Assembly: GCF_030445035.2 (NCBI RefSeq)
Contig: NC_092216.1
Location: 17,547,405-17,611,404, forward strand
Reading direction: 5' to 3'
Length of the DNA stretch: 64,000 bases
From: Dasypus novemcinctus
Lineage: Eukaryota > Chordata > Mammalia > Cingulata > Dasypodidae
The translations under genes and the position numbers were made by a program. The notes beneath the pieces were generated by a model. It was not told the origin of the DNA. It saw nothing but the letters and a program-made list of their open reading frames with translations, and did no database searches. Within the stretch, counting starts at the first letter, position 1. Each line of letters opens with the position of its first letter. Positions 53,151 through 64,000 of the stretch are shown piece by piece.

Positions 53151-53984
53151 CAGGGACATGAACACCAGAGGTGAGGATTACTGGACGCCATGTCAGAAGC
53201 TGCCTACCACCATCTCTATTCATATTTCTATTTCCTTCTCTTGAATTGTTGGGGATTTTCTTGAATTTTAGGAGTGCTTGATATATAAGCAGCAGTGTTC
53301 CAGGTTGAGTGAACAAAAGTATAACTTCAATTACAGAAACATAGTGTCTTGGCCCTTTAATCAATTCCCAGACTTGAGTCAGCTTACAGACCCAAAGCCC
53401 CTTAAATGATGGGAAGACTAGGTCCCTTTGGGGAGTGAACAATTTACACTGCCAAAAATTTGTACCAGCAGGAGGAGGGGTGAGATGGCAGCAGAGTAAG
53501 GAGCTCCAAGAGTCGGCTTGTCCTGCAAAGCAGTTAGTAATCACCCAGAGCTATCTAAAGCACCTGTTTTTGGTGGAGCCAGGAGATATCCTGCAACCTT
53601 CTTGAAAGAATGGAAGAAGGAAACTACCTATCTGCAGTGAAGATTCGTGGGTAGAACACTCCACATCCCATCCTCCACTGGTGGTGTAAGCCACCTTGGG
53701 AGCTATTCTGTGGCTGGAGTTGGAAGCTCCTGTTCATAAAAATGGGGGGAGAAGAAGGTACTGACTTCAGCTACTGATTAGTAAATTTGGTAAAATTTAG
53801 TAAATTAGTAAATTTGGCTAAATTATAATCCTAAGAACAGCTAAGGTTTGAAATTGTCCAAGTCAGAAAGTGGCCCATAGCCATCATTTTAACTCTGTCC
53901 CTGGCATGAGGGGAAGCTGGGATGACTGAAAATCACAGAGATAATAGGGATAGCCTTCTTTCTGTTCCTATTGGATTGCTGCTC

Positions 53985-55290
53985 CCACCAAGGCTCCAGC
54001 CACACCTGAAATGGGGAGGAAACTAGGGGGACATGCACCAGGACATCTGGGCAAGTACAAGCACTTTTGACTGGCAAAAAATGAATAGGTTGCCCTTGGG
54101 GATCCATCTCTACCCCTCCAATAGGCTAGGAGGGGCACTGTGTTTCCTTGGCACCTCTGGGCAACTGCAGGTGCTTTTGCCCTACATAAACTGTTTGTTG
54201 AATATCTTTGATTCCATCCATGCCCCTTCCCCATAGAGAGGAAGTGGCTGGTATTTCTTCAGCCTCTCTGAACAACCATAGGCAATTTCAGGCTACACAA
54301 ATTGGATACTTGGACACCTGTAGCTCCATTCTTGCCACCCCCCTCCCAGTAGGATCAGAGGGAAGCTGTGTTCCCTCAGTCTCTCTAAGCAACTGCAGAC
54401 ATTTCTGGCACACATGGAATTTTTTTTTGAGGACCTGGAACTCTATCCCCATCCCCACCTATGCCCTCTGGACAACTGCAGGTGTTTGGGATCTGCATGA
54501 ACTGGACTGTTGGATGCCTGTGGCTTCATCCCCATCCCCATCCCCAATAGGACAAGGGGAGGCAGTGTCTCCATAGCCCTTCTGGGCAACTCCATGTCTT
54601 TTTGTCCACACGGATTGAATAGCCAGAGACTTGTGGCTCCATTCCTGTCCCCTAGTAGGGTAGGAGGGGAGCTGTGTTTCTTTAGCCTTTCCAGGAGGTC
54701 AGGAACTTTCAGCTTTCATGGACTGGACCATTGGTGCCTATGGATCCACTCCCACTCCCCATAGGAAAGGAGGGAATGGTGTTTCCTCTGGTTCTCTGGG
54801 CAACTGCAGATGATTTCAGTCCACAGACTGGTTTGTTGTGCACTTGTGGTTCCATCCACATCCCTTATTGGGCAAAAGAGTCAGTATTCTCAAGCTTCTC
54901 AGGGCAACTGCAGTTGCTTTTGGGCCACACACTTTAGACTGTTTGGCCTTCTTGAGGATCCATCCCCACCCCTGGCATATGAGGAGGGGAGCCAGTGATA
55001 TGTTTGTCTACCTGGTAATTGTGGTTGGTTCTGACCTATATCACTTAGTTTGCTGCTCATTATACCTAGAGCTCTATCATCACCCCAGGCAATGGAGGAA
55101 GGGGCATAAAGCTTCATTAGTCTCTCCAGGCAACTACAGGCTGTCTTGGCCTGCATGGCTTGGATTAATACACATGGTTTGTGGCTCTGTCTCTATCTCT
55201 ATCCATGGCAGAGAAGAAAGGTGGGAAAAGCTGCATTGCTTCCTAGGGTAACTAGGGCAGCATCAGCCTCCACAGCTTACAGTATGAACT
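53985..55290 (+). repeat. LINE-1 5' UTR tandem monomer array, about 12 x 110 bp
   Basis: Degenerate units share CTCCATCCCCACCCC, AGGAGGGGAGCTGTGTTTC, CTCTCTGGGCAACTGCAGG and GCCCACATGGACTGG-like words. GGGCAACTGCAG-type anchors fall at about 54051, 54161, 54272, 54389, 54472, 54586, 54697, 54800, 54904, 55015, 55130 and 55248. Spacing is 103-118 bp except for one shortened unit of 83 bp. Confidence 0.8.
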
Positions 55291-55412
55291 AAATCTTCAG
55301 CTCCTACTACAAAGTCAGGAAGGAAGAAAGGGCAAGAAAGTCCTAAACTAAAGAGAGAAAATTCACCCAGAAGGCTTACTCTAGTAAGTGAGGTGCGAAG
55401 ATGCCAACCAAA

Positions 55413-56600
55413 AATTAAAATCCATACCAAGAAACAGGAATATATGACCCAGTTAAAGGACCAAGACAAGCTTCCAGATGACAAAAAGGAATCTGAACAT
55501 CATAAATATTGAAATTCCTTCATAAAGTTAATGAGATGACTAAAGAGATTAAGGATATGAAAAAAGATCCTGAGTGAGCACAGAGGAATTTGAAAGTTTA
55601 CAGAGAAAAATAGCAGATTTTCTGGGAAAGAAAGACACAATAAATGAAATAAAAATTATACTCAAGCAGGGAGTAGATGTGATTCAAACAATTGGGCATC
55701 TGTCTCCCACATGGGAGGCCCCAGGTTCAGTTACTGCTGCCTCTTAAAGATGATGAGCCATCATGAACCTCAATGAGCTGCAATGAGCTGCAAGCAGAAG
55801 TGCTCAAGTAGTTGGTTTGGGCACTCCCTTCCCACATGAGAGGTTCTGGCTTCAGTTCCCTATGCTGCCTGAGAAAGATAAGCAGACAATGAGCAGACAG
55901 AAGAGGTATCCATCTGGGGGGAAGGGGAATAAGACATTATTGGGAAAAAATACAATGGCTATATATAACAGCATATTTAAGGAGGCAGAAGAAAGGATCA
56001 GTGAGCTTGAAGATTGGTCTTCAAAAGTGAACATCCAAAAGAAGAGATAAAGAAAATAAATGGGAAATGTTTAACAGATTCTCAAAAACTAAATCATGGC
56101 AAGAGACATGCAAACATACATGCCATGGGTGTCCCAGAAGGAAAAGAGAAGGCAAAAAGGGCAGAAGGAATATTTGAGGAAATAATGGTGGAAACTTTCC
56201 CAGCCTGATAGCAGGACATAGATATCCATGTCCTAGAAGCACAACATATTCACATCCAAATAAAAATTTGAATAAACCTACTCTGAAGTGCTTACTAATC
56301 AGAATGTCAAATTCCAAAGGTAAAAGAGAATTCTGGGAGCAGCAAGAGAAAAGTGATGCATAACATACAAAGGATACCCAATAAGATTAAGTGGTGATTT
56401 CTCATCAGAAACCATGGAGGCAAGAAGGCAGTGGTATAATACATTTAAGATACTGCAAAAGAAAAATTGCCACCCAAGAATCTTATTAATTATGTTGGGT
56501 AATATTGCCTTTCAAAAATGGAGGCAATTTCAGGCTGCACAGACAAACAGAAACTGAAAGAGTTTCTAACATGAAGGCCGGCTTTGCAGGAAATAATAAA
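55413..56600 (+). pseudogene. LINE-1 ORF1 remnant
   Basis: The coiled-coil part lies before the SINE (GAGATGACTAAAGAGATTAA, AGAAATAAAAATTATACTC). After it come the C-terminal part ISELEDWSSKV, VPEGKEK, GGNFPA-like FPA, and nucleic-acid-binding words such as TCATCAGAAACCATGGAGGC. Frames at 55817-56208 retain short pieces. Non-functional. Confidence 0.7.
55675..55965 (+). mobile_element. Dimeric DAS-group SINE inside LINE-1 ORF1
   Basis: Two heads: GGGAGTAGATGTGATTCAAA with CCCACATGGGAGGCCCCAGG, and GTGCTCAAGTAGTTGG with CCCACATGAGAGGTTCTGG. Then the tail AGACAATGAGCAGACAGAAG and an A-rich end. Mirrors 48130-48485. Confidence 0.8.
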
Positions 56601-56749
56601 AGGAGTGTAACAGCCTGAAAAGAAAAGACAGGAGAAATCGGCCTGGAAAAAAGTCTAGAAATGAAGATTATGTCAGCAAAAGCAACTAAAAGTGTAAAAA
56701 GATTAAAATAAAATATGACATAAAATCCAAATGGAAAAATGGGTAAAAA

Positions 56750-59340
56750 AGAAGTACTTTTACAGTAATAACATTGAATGTTAATGGATTAAATTCCCCA
56801 ATCAAAAGATACAGACTGGAGGAATGGATAAGAAAATATGAGCCATCTATATGCTGTCTATGAGAGACTCACCTTAGATTCAAAGATACCAATAGATTGA
56901 AAGTGAAAGGCTGAAAAAAGATATTCCACACATGCAGTAACAAAGCTAAACAAAACAAACCTGCAGTAGCTAGGTTTAAAAGCAAAACTGCTATTGGAGA
57001 TGAAGACTTTAAAAGCAAGACTTTAGAGGTAAAATTGCTAATAGAGATGAAGAAGCTCATTATATATTAATAAAAGGTAATTCATCAAGAGGAAATAACC
57101 ATCATAAATATATATGCATCTACCCAGGATGCCCCAAGATACAGGAGGCAAACAGTGGCAATACTGAATGGAGAAATGAATGTCTCTACAATAATATTTG
57201 GAGACATTAATATACCACTCTTAGCATTGCATACTACATCTGGACAAAGGATCAATAAAGAAAGAGAGAGCTTGAATAATATGATAAATGGACTTAATAG
57301 AAATATATAGAACATTGCACACACACCCAAACAGTAGGATATACATTCTTTTCAATTGGTCATGGATTTTTCTGCAGGGTAGACTATACGTTGATTCACA
57401 AAGCAGATCTTAAGTAATTCAACAAGATTGAAATTATGCAAAGCACTTCCTGTGATCATATGGGAATAAAGCTGGAAATCAACAAGGGGTGGAAAAGGGA
57501 AAATTCACAAATATATGGTGATAAAAAACACCAGCTGGGTCAAAGAAGATTTTGAGAGAAATCAATAAATATCTTGAGATGAATGAAAACAAGAACACAA
57601 AATACTAGAGTCTATGGGATGCAGTGAAAGCAGTGCTTAGAGGAAAATTTATAGCCCCCAATGCTTACATTAAAAAAAAAAAGTAGACCTAAAATCAATG
57701 ACATAATTACATAGATGGAGGAACTAGGAAAAGAACAACAAACTAATCCCAAAGCAAGTAGAAGGAAGTGAAATAATAAAGAGCAGAGCTGAAATAAATG
57801 AAATTGAGAGTAAAAACAATAAAAATAGATTTAACAAAATCAAAAGTTGGTTCTTCAATTTTTAGCCAGACAAACTCTTAACCAGACTGAAAAAGAACAA
57901 AGATAAAAGATGCAAATAGGGAAATGGACTTGGCCCAGTGGTTAGGGCATCCGTCTACCACATGGAAGGTCCACGGTTCAAATCCTGGGCCTCCTTGACC
58001 CATGTGGAGCTGGCCTATGTGCAGTGCTAATGCGCACAAGGAGTGCCGTGCCACAGGGGTGCCCCCTGCATAGGGAAGCCCCACGCTCAAGGAGTGCACC
58101 CGTAAGGAGAGCTGCCCAGCATGAAAAGAAAGTGCATCCTGCCCTGGAATGGCACTGCCCACACTTCCCATGCCACTGACGACAACAGAAGTGGACAAAG
58201 AAACAAGATGCAGCAAATAGACACAGAGAACAGATAACCAGGGGGGGGGGAATTAAATAAAATTTTTTAAAAAAAGATGCAAATAAATGAAATAGAAAAT
58301 GAAAACTGGGACATTACTACTGACGCCATAAAAATAAAAGAGATCATAAGAGGATACTATGAACAACTGTACACCAAAAGAGTAGACAATGTAAATAAAA
58401 TGAAAAAAATCCTAAGGAACATATAAATAACCTACACTGACTGCAGAGAAAATAGAAGACTTCAACAAATCAATCACAAGGAAAGGAATTGAAACAGTCA
58501 TCAAACAACTTCCCCCAAAAAAGGCCCAGAACCATATGATTTCACAGTTGAGTTCTACCAAGCATTCAGAGAAGATTTAATATGAATATTACTCAATCTC
58601 TTTTTAAAAATATTGAACAAGCAGGAACACTACCAAACTCATTCTATGAATCTAGTATCACCCTAATACCAAAGTCAGATAAAGATATTACCAAAAAAAG
58701 GAAATTACAGGCCCATTTCCCTAATGAATACAGATGCAAAAATCCTCAACAAAATACTCACTAATTGAATCCAACAATGCATTAAAAGAATTATTCATCG
58801 CAATTAAGTGGGTTTTATACCAGGCATGCAAGGGTGGTTCAAGACAAGAAAGCCCATCAGTGTTAATACACATTAATAAAGAAGAAAAATCCCATGATCC
58901 TATCCATTGATGCAGAAAAGGAATATAACAAAATAGTGTCATTTCTTGAAATATATTCTATAATATATAGAAATGAAGGAAATTTTCTCAACATGCTAAT
59001 AGCCATATATGAGAAACCCTCAGTTAACATTGTATTCAGTGGTGAAAGACTTAAAGCTTCTCTGCTGAGATCAGGAAAAAGACAAGGATGCCTACTGTTA
59101 CCACTATTATTGAATACAGTGTTAAAGATTCTAGCAAAAGCAATCAGGCAAGAAAAAAAGAAAAAGCTTAATAAAGGATGTAAAACACTTGTATTTAGAA
59201 AACTACAGTGCAATGTTAGAAGAAATTTTAAAAAGACCTAAATAATTGGAAGAATGTTCAATGATCATGGAGTGGAAGACTAAATATAATTAAGATATCT
59301 AGTCTACCCAAATTTATATACAGATTCAATGCAATCCAAA
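56750..59340 (+). pseudogene. LINE-1 ORF2 remnant (endonuclease and RT)
   Basis: The endonuclease side shows ATTGAATGTTAATGGATTAA and CTATGAGAGACTCACCTTAG. A mid region near 57600-57700 follows, then after the SINE an RT side with [25 protein letters not shown] and YEKPSVNIVFSGERL, then RQGCLLLPLLLNTVLKILAK (58894-59241). The FADD block expected next is absent, deleted before 59240. Many stops. Confidence 0.85.
57919..58271 (+). mobile_element. Full-length DAS SINE, sense, with 14-bp TSD
   Basis: Head GGGAAATGGACTTGGCCCAG with B box GGTTCAAATCC, body AAGGAGTGCCGTGCCAC and ACAACAGAAGTGGACAAAGA, G-run and A-rich tail. The direct repeat AAAAGATGCAAATA lies at 57905-57918 and 58272-58285. It interrupts LINE-1 ORF2, so it is younger than that LINE-1. 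Confidence 0.95.
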
Positions 59341-59344
59341 TAAA

Positions 59345-60760
59345 CATTCTGCCAGCATTTGATCTTTTGATTTTTCTTTTTAATGAAGCTTTAAATTACA
59401 TAAATACTGTTTAAAAATAATTAATTAATATATGCTCCACTTCCTCCCCTTCCCACACTCATATCCTTCATTAACAATATCCTTCGTTATTATGGTGCAT
59501 TTGTTACAAATGATGTTATAAATTATGAACACATATTGAGGCATTGCTACTAACTGTGGCCTACAATTTACATTTTAGTTTACTTTCTGTCCCACACAAT
59601 ATTGTAGGCTACGACAAAATATATAATAGCCTGTATCTGTCATTGCAATGTCAGGCACCACAATTCCAATGTCCCCCAAATGCTTCATATTACACCTATT
59701 GTTCCCTCTCCCTCTCCTCCAAACCTCTGGCAGCCAGTGCCTTTTATAAAAAATAAAAATTCTTCCATTGCTAGAATAATAATAAATCTATAACAGAAAA
59801 CTAATGTCTACTTCATTCCATTGTTCATTCCCCAGTCAGAAGGATTTGGGCATGGTGATGCCCACTCTGTTTCTAATTGAGATGGGGCTTAGATCAATAG
59901 AAGTATCTTCCTTGCAGTTGCACTCTCTTTTCTTTGGGATGAGCCTTGTCCATTATCATCTTGTTAGTTGTTCTGGTTGAGTCCAAAGAACTGGAGAGTA
60001 GGTGTTGCAACTCAGCTGATATTTAGGGCTCAACTGGCACATAAATGGAACAAGGATTTATTTCTCTGGGGGATATATTTAATAAGAATAGTGCTAATTA
60101 CAGTTTCAAGTAAAAGGGGCAGAAAAGTCATATGTAGGGAAAAGATAAATGAGTGTGTTGCACTGGGGAGCATAAATTCCAAAGTAAGGCCCATTGATGT
60201 GGTGTGGAATTAACTGACCTTGCCTGCCCCGCTTATAGTGTCTGGATGTCTCTAAAGCCCTCAGGAGCCCCACTGTTTGAGGAAATGCTTACTATGGCAG
60301 TCAATCAAATTCTGCTGAGTGTCATAGCATAGCCTCTGGAATGAACACCTGAAATGCCTTGAAATCTCTTAGCCATAAAAACTCATTTATATTTAATATT
60401 TCCCCTTTTTGGTCAAGGTCTTTTGCCAGATGCATTGGTAGTTGGCAATTGGTAATAATCCCTTGGTGCTAGGGAGGCTCAGCCCTGGGAGTCATGTCCT
60501 ATGCTGGGAGAAACGGTATGTTTGTATGCTAGTTAGACTTAAAGAGAGGCTATATCTGAACAACGAAAGAGGCCCTCAGAAACTAGGCTAAGTTTCAATT
60601 TCACAAGAAAAGTTTGATAAGTATAATCATCAACATAAAGGACCTGGCATAATGGTTTGTTCTTTCTTCACTAGGCACTGCCCATGTGCTTGGGGGATTC
60701 TTGCTATCCTATTAGAAAATGTAGCAGGACTCCCTAGGATGGGAACTCAATATTATTTTA
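59345..60760 (-). mobile_element. LINE-1 3' UTR, antisense, about 1.4 kb
   Basis: TTTAATGAAGCTTTAAATTA, CCTTCATTAACAATATCCTT and AATAGCCTGTATCTGTCATT lead into CAAAGAACTGGAGAGTAGG, AATAATCCCTTGGTGCTAGG and GTCATGTCCTATGCTGGGAG. It has the same order as 50210-51475 but is more diverged, and it faces the truncated end of the LINE-1 on its left. Confidence 0.75.
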
Positions 60761-61480
60761 TTTTATTTTTTTGTAATTTTTTTGTTTTGACATGCTAAGT
60801 ATTTTTTTTTTTGGTCTTTTTTTAGTAAAAAGGTAAATAGATAACATAAGATGTTACTCAGTATTCTTTCAGTTATTGTGTGGGTCTATATCCATGGAGA
60901 CAATGCCCTGTGAACATTTGAACACATTCATATACCTTAGAGGTATGCCCCAGATTCACCCCTCCTCATACAGCCCACCATCACAGACATCCTGTATCAG
61001 TGATCCTCCCCTGCCAAAGATGTGACCTTTCTGGGATCCAAACCCTCTCCAAAGTTAGGCCAACAAAGTAACCAAATAAAATTAATAAGAAAATGAAATT
61101 AAATAAAATACCAAAAAAAACGTTTAAATTTGAAATAGTCTAAAAAATTTCAGACATTGTGTCTTTAGGCACCATAGACCTAATATTTTGTCTGTACAGT
61201 AACCATTTCTTCCATATATTACCCCAGTGTCTTTTTTAAAAATTTTATCATCAAAGAAGCTTTAGGTAACAGAAAAATCACATAGAAAATGTAGAGGATT
61301 CCCATATACTTAATGCCCTCCCAACTTTTTACTCTCTTCTATTATCATTTTACTTGCAGATGGTATATTGGTTACAACTGATGTACAAATATTGAAGCAC
61401 TGTTAATGACCATGGTGAATGGTTTATATTGTGTTTTACATTTTGCACTATACATTTTTATAGATTTTGAGTTGACAGGG
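60761..61480 (-). mobile_element. LINE-1 3'-UTR-type sequences, antisense
   Basis: 60860-61080 shares AGGTATGCCCCAG and GTGATCCTCCCCTGCCA with 15355-15570 and 62280-62440. 61235-61470 is another tail block (AGAAGCTTTAGGTAACAG, GATGGTATATTGGTTACAAC). Confidence 0.65.
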
Positions 61481-62080
61481 AGGTGAAGAGGGTCAATGGC
61501 CACATCAAGGAGCCAAGAGTGCCTACAGATGCAAGCAGGAGAATTGCACCTATCATCCATGTGGAATCTAAGGTCCGTCTTGATGTAGAGGGGGACTGGA
61601 CATAACCATCCCAGGGCCCACAGGATGAAGGAATAGAGTATGGATTAGAGTGGACTTACTGCTGTTCTGCTGGGGAACTATTGTGATTAGTAAAGGAATA
61701 AATGTTAATAGTGATGTGGAGAGGGCGGACACAGTGGCTGCTGATGGTGGGGAGAAGGAAAAAGAGATATGGCATGGGTGCATTTTCAGGATTTGGAGTT
61801 GTCCTGGGTGGTGCTGCAGGGATGCAACCTGGACATTGTGTGTCCTGCCATGGTCCACTGGGTGGACTAGGGGAGAGTGTAGACTACAATGTGGACCACT
61901 GTTCATGTGGTGCAGCAGTGATCCAGAATGTATTCGCCCAGGTGCAATGGATGTGCCACAGTTATGGAAGAGGTTTGATGTGGGAGGGGTGGTGTGGGTA
62001 GGGTGGGGGTATATGGGGACCTCATATTTTTTAATGTAACATTTAAAAGAAAATAAAAAGACACCAAAAAATAAATAACA
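61480..62080 (+). mobile_element. LINE-1 3' end, sense
   Basis: GGGAGGTGAAGAGGGTCAAT, CATCCATGTGGAATCTAAGG, TGGATTAGAGTGGACTTACT, GGTGCTGCAGGGATGCAACC and an end at TTAATGTAACATTTAAAAGA. Same family as 46730-47245. The 129-codon frame is repeat-derived. Confidence 0.85.
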
Positions 62081-62640
62081 TAAAATGGGTCTGTTATTGC
62101 AAGATCATGCAGAACAATTCTAAATGCTCTATGTTCCATCTATTCTAATCTTCCCTCCCCCTCCCCACAGAACCTGTGGTAATCACTAGATGTCAATTTT
62201 TGAAGAATAAGAATCTTATTTACTTGAAATAATATTGAGGACTTGACATATTGGTCTGTTTTATTTTATTAGGCACTCCTTATGTTTATTATATGGGTCT
62301 CCACCCACTGAGATAACGCTATGAAAGATGAATACTTACATAATCCATAGAGGCATGCCCCAGGTGTGACCTATCCTGCATACCAGGGCCCACCTAACAC
62401 CCTGCACCAGTAATGCTCCCCTGCCATGTTTGCAAAAAGAACATTCCTAACAGTGTAATTCTAACCACAGACTTGCAAATCCCCAGAGTTCACCAGCTCC
62501 TTCCTCCAACCTCCCCCCAGGTTCAAGGATAGTCCAACACAACCCGCCAACATTACTTCCCCTCACAGACCAGCACCACCAAACCCAATCACATAATTGC
62601 ACCACCATTTTCTGAATAAATGGAAAACACAGTTATTAAA
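62081..62640 (-). mobile_element. LINE-1 3'-UTR fragments, antisense
   Basis: AGGCACTCCTTATGTTTATT, GAGGCATGCCCCAGGTGTGA and GTAATGCTCCCCTGCCATG repeat the pattern of 60670-61060. Confidence 0.55.
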
Positions 62641-62644
62641 TTTA

Positions 62645-63130
62645 CTTGGAAGTGTAAGGGGACCCAAGGAGACAAATATCTTAAAAAGGAAAAGTGAAGT
62701 TGGAGGACTCTTTGACTCTAGCAACGGAAGAAATTATATCACTGATGTCGAGACAGTGGTCACAGGAGTTGTTGAGGGCAGGGAGAGGGAAGAAGAGGTG
62801 TGATATGGGATATTTTCAGGACTTGAATTTGTCCTGAATATTTCATGGACAGATGCAGGACATCATATATCCTGCCATAATCCTCTGAATGGACTGTGAG
62901 AAAGTGCAAAACACAATGTAAACTATAATCCATGCTGTGTAACAGCATTCCTAAATGTAGTCATCAAATTCAATGAATGTCCCACACAGATGGAACAATT
63001 TGGTGATGTGGGAGGAGTGGGTGTGGGGGTGATAGTGTGGGTATATGGAATCCTCTTATATTTTTTAATGTAAAATTTTGTATTTTCTATATATCTTAAT
63101 TTAAAAATATATTTATCAAAAAAATGGGCA
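62645..63130 (+). mobile_element. LINE-1 3' end, sense
   Basis: GGCAGGGAGAGGGAAGAAG, GACAGATGCAGGACATCATA and GTAACAGCATTCCTAAATG, ending in AT/A-rich sequence. More diverged than 61480-62080. Confidence 0.75.
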
Positions 63131-64000
63131 AAAGACTTGTAAAGACAACTGTCCTAAAAAGAAATACAAAGAAGAAAAAACACATGAAAAAAAATGTTCA
63201 ACATCACTAGTCACTAGGGAATGCAAATCAAAACTTCAATAAGATATCATTGTACATTGATTAGACTGGCCGCTATTAAAAAGTGATAAAACTATAAATC
63301 CTGAAGAGGATGTGGAGAGATAGAATGCTTATTCACTGCTGGTGGGAAAGTAGAACGGTGCAGCTTTGTGGAGGACTGTTTGGCAGTTCCTAAGAAAGTT
63401 GAATATAGATTTCCTATGTGACTTGGCAATATCACTACTTGGTATATACCCAATAGAACTGATAGCAATGATATGAATCTTTACACTGTTTTCACAGTAG
63501 TGTTATTCACAATAACCAAAAGCTAAAAACAACCCAGTTATCAAGCAACTGAAGAATGGATAAACAAATTATGAAGTATACACAAGATGGAATATCACGC
63601 AGTGGTAAGAAGAAATGAAGTTGAGAAACGTATGACAACAGGGATGAACCTGGAGGATATTATGCTGAATGAAGCAAGCCAGACACAAAAGGACAAATAT
63701 GTATGATGGCAGTATTATGAACTAAGTATACTGTGTGAAATATGAATACGGGTAGAATTACCTACGCAAGACTGTTTTTCTTTGAAGATGAACAAATGTA
63801 AGTTAATAGTACACAATGTTAATATCAGAAAAAAAAACCCAAAACATTATATGAGTGCAGATCAGACAGAGTACTACATATTGTATGATTCCATTTATAT
63901 AAAATGTAAATATAAATCAATTTATAAAGATAAAGTACATTAGTGGTTATATAGGTCTGAGGAAGGAATACTAAGGTGCTTGGGGTCTTTCCTTTTAGAG
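63131..64000 (+). mobile_element. LINE-1 ORF2 tail and 3' UTR, sense, runs off the window
   Basis: ACATCACTAGTCACTAGGGA, AATGCAAATCAAAACTTCAA, GATGTGGAGAGATAGAATGC, CACTGCTGGTGGGAAAGT, GAACCTGGAGGATATTATGC and AAGCAAGCCAGACACAAAAG follow the classical mammalian L1 3' order. The distal part is older-looking and continues past 64000. Confidence 0.85.

Larger units (their letters stand above)
53471..59340 (+). mobile_element. Nearly complete old LINE-1 with tandem-monomer 5' UTR
   Basis: The 5' start is GGAGGAGGGGTGAGATGGCA, with the GATGGC motif of LINE-1 5' ends. The 5' UTR runs to about 55400 and includes a tandem array (53985-55290). ORF1 begins near 55413 (ATGCCAACC) and is broken by a SINE; ORF2 spans about 56750-59340 with endonuclease and RT segments and is broken by another SINE, stops and a deletion. 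The 3' part is missing: at about 59340 the sequence switches to an antisense LINE-1 3' UTR. No frame is functional. Confidence 0.85.

Overview
This window is mammalian nuclear DNA, almost certainly from a xenarthran and most likely an armadillo. The evidence is several copies of a tRNA-derived SINE matching the armadillo DAS-SINE family (antisense at 570-955, 11925-12925 and 28576-28992; sense at 45637-45880 and 57919-58271; dimeric relatives at 48130-48485 and 55675-55960). A lineage-specific LINE-1 3' terminal sequence also recurs about ten times. Two genes point to the male-specific Y chromosome: a multi-exon, frameshifted copy of KDM6A/UTY on the plus strand (5173-14195), and an apparently intact, spliced TSPY gene on the minus strand (24329-26552). 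An intact X-linked KDM6A would not carry these lesions, and TSPY is a Y-borne gene of placental mammals, so I read the window as decaying Y-chromosome sequence. This is inferred by eye; no search was run.

Layout. 1-5170: relic mariner transposon, DAS SINE and antisense LINE-1 pieces, all upstream of or intronic to the UTY copy. 5173-14195: eight recognisable UTY exons with mostly preserved GT/AG junctions but frameshifts and stops; introns carry SINE relics, a GAAA/GGAA microsatellite, and a solo LTR nested in a DAS SINE. 14196-16890: little recognisable. 16900-18450: CpG-rich block with a broken PCED1B-like sequence on the minus strand. 18450-24250: unassigned sequence, MIR and LINE-1 fragments, including one insertion with a 10-bp target duplication and a 5' inversion. 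24329-26552: TSPY, five coding exons, with a CpG-rich exon 1 and a promoter carrying NRF1-, CRE-, E-box- and CTCF-like motifs. 27380-30200: LINE-1, SINE and L2 fragments.

30620-32740 is a G-rich minisatellite with higher-order structure: a 49-bp monomer organised into a 196-bp unit, eight tandem copies. 38655-39380 is a CATC-type satellite with an internal 177-bp duplication, interrupted by a class II-type solo LTR (39382-39781). 41205-42970 holds a pair of oppositely oriented LINE-1 3' ends around an unrecognised coding-like segment. 43330-53200 is mostly LINE-1 3' ends of several ages in both orientations. 53471-59340 is a nearly complete old LINE-1 whose 5' UTR contains about 12 tandem monomers of about 110 bp; it is broken by two SINEs and point lesions. 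59350-64000 is further LINE-1 3' material running off the window.

Only TSPY looks like a working protein gene here. Everything else with coding character is a pseudogene, a transposon remnant or an open frame created by repeats. No rRNA, tRNA, CRISPR or prokaryotic feature was seen.
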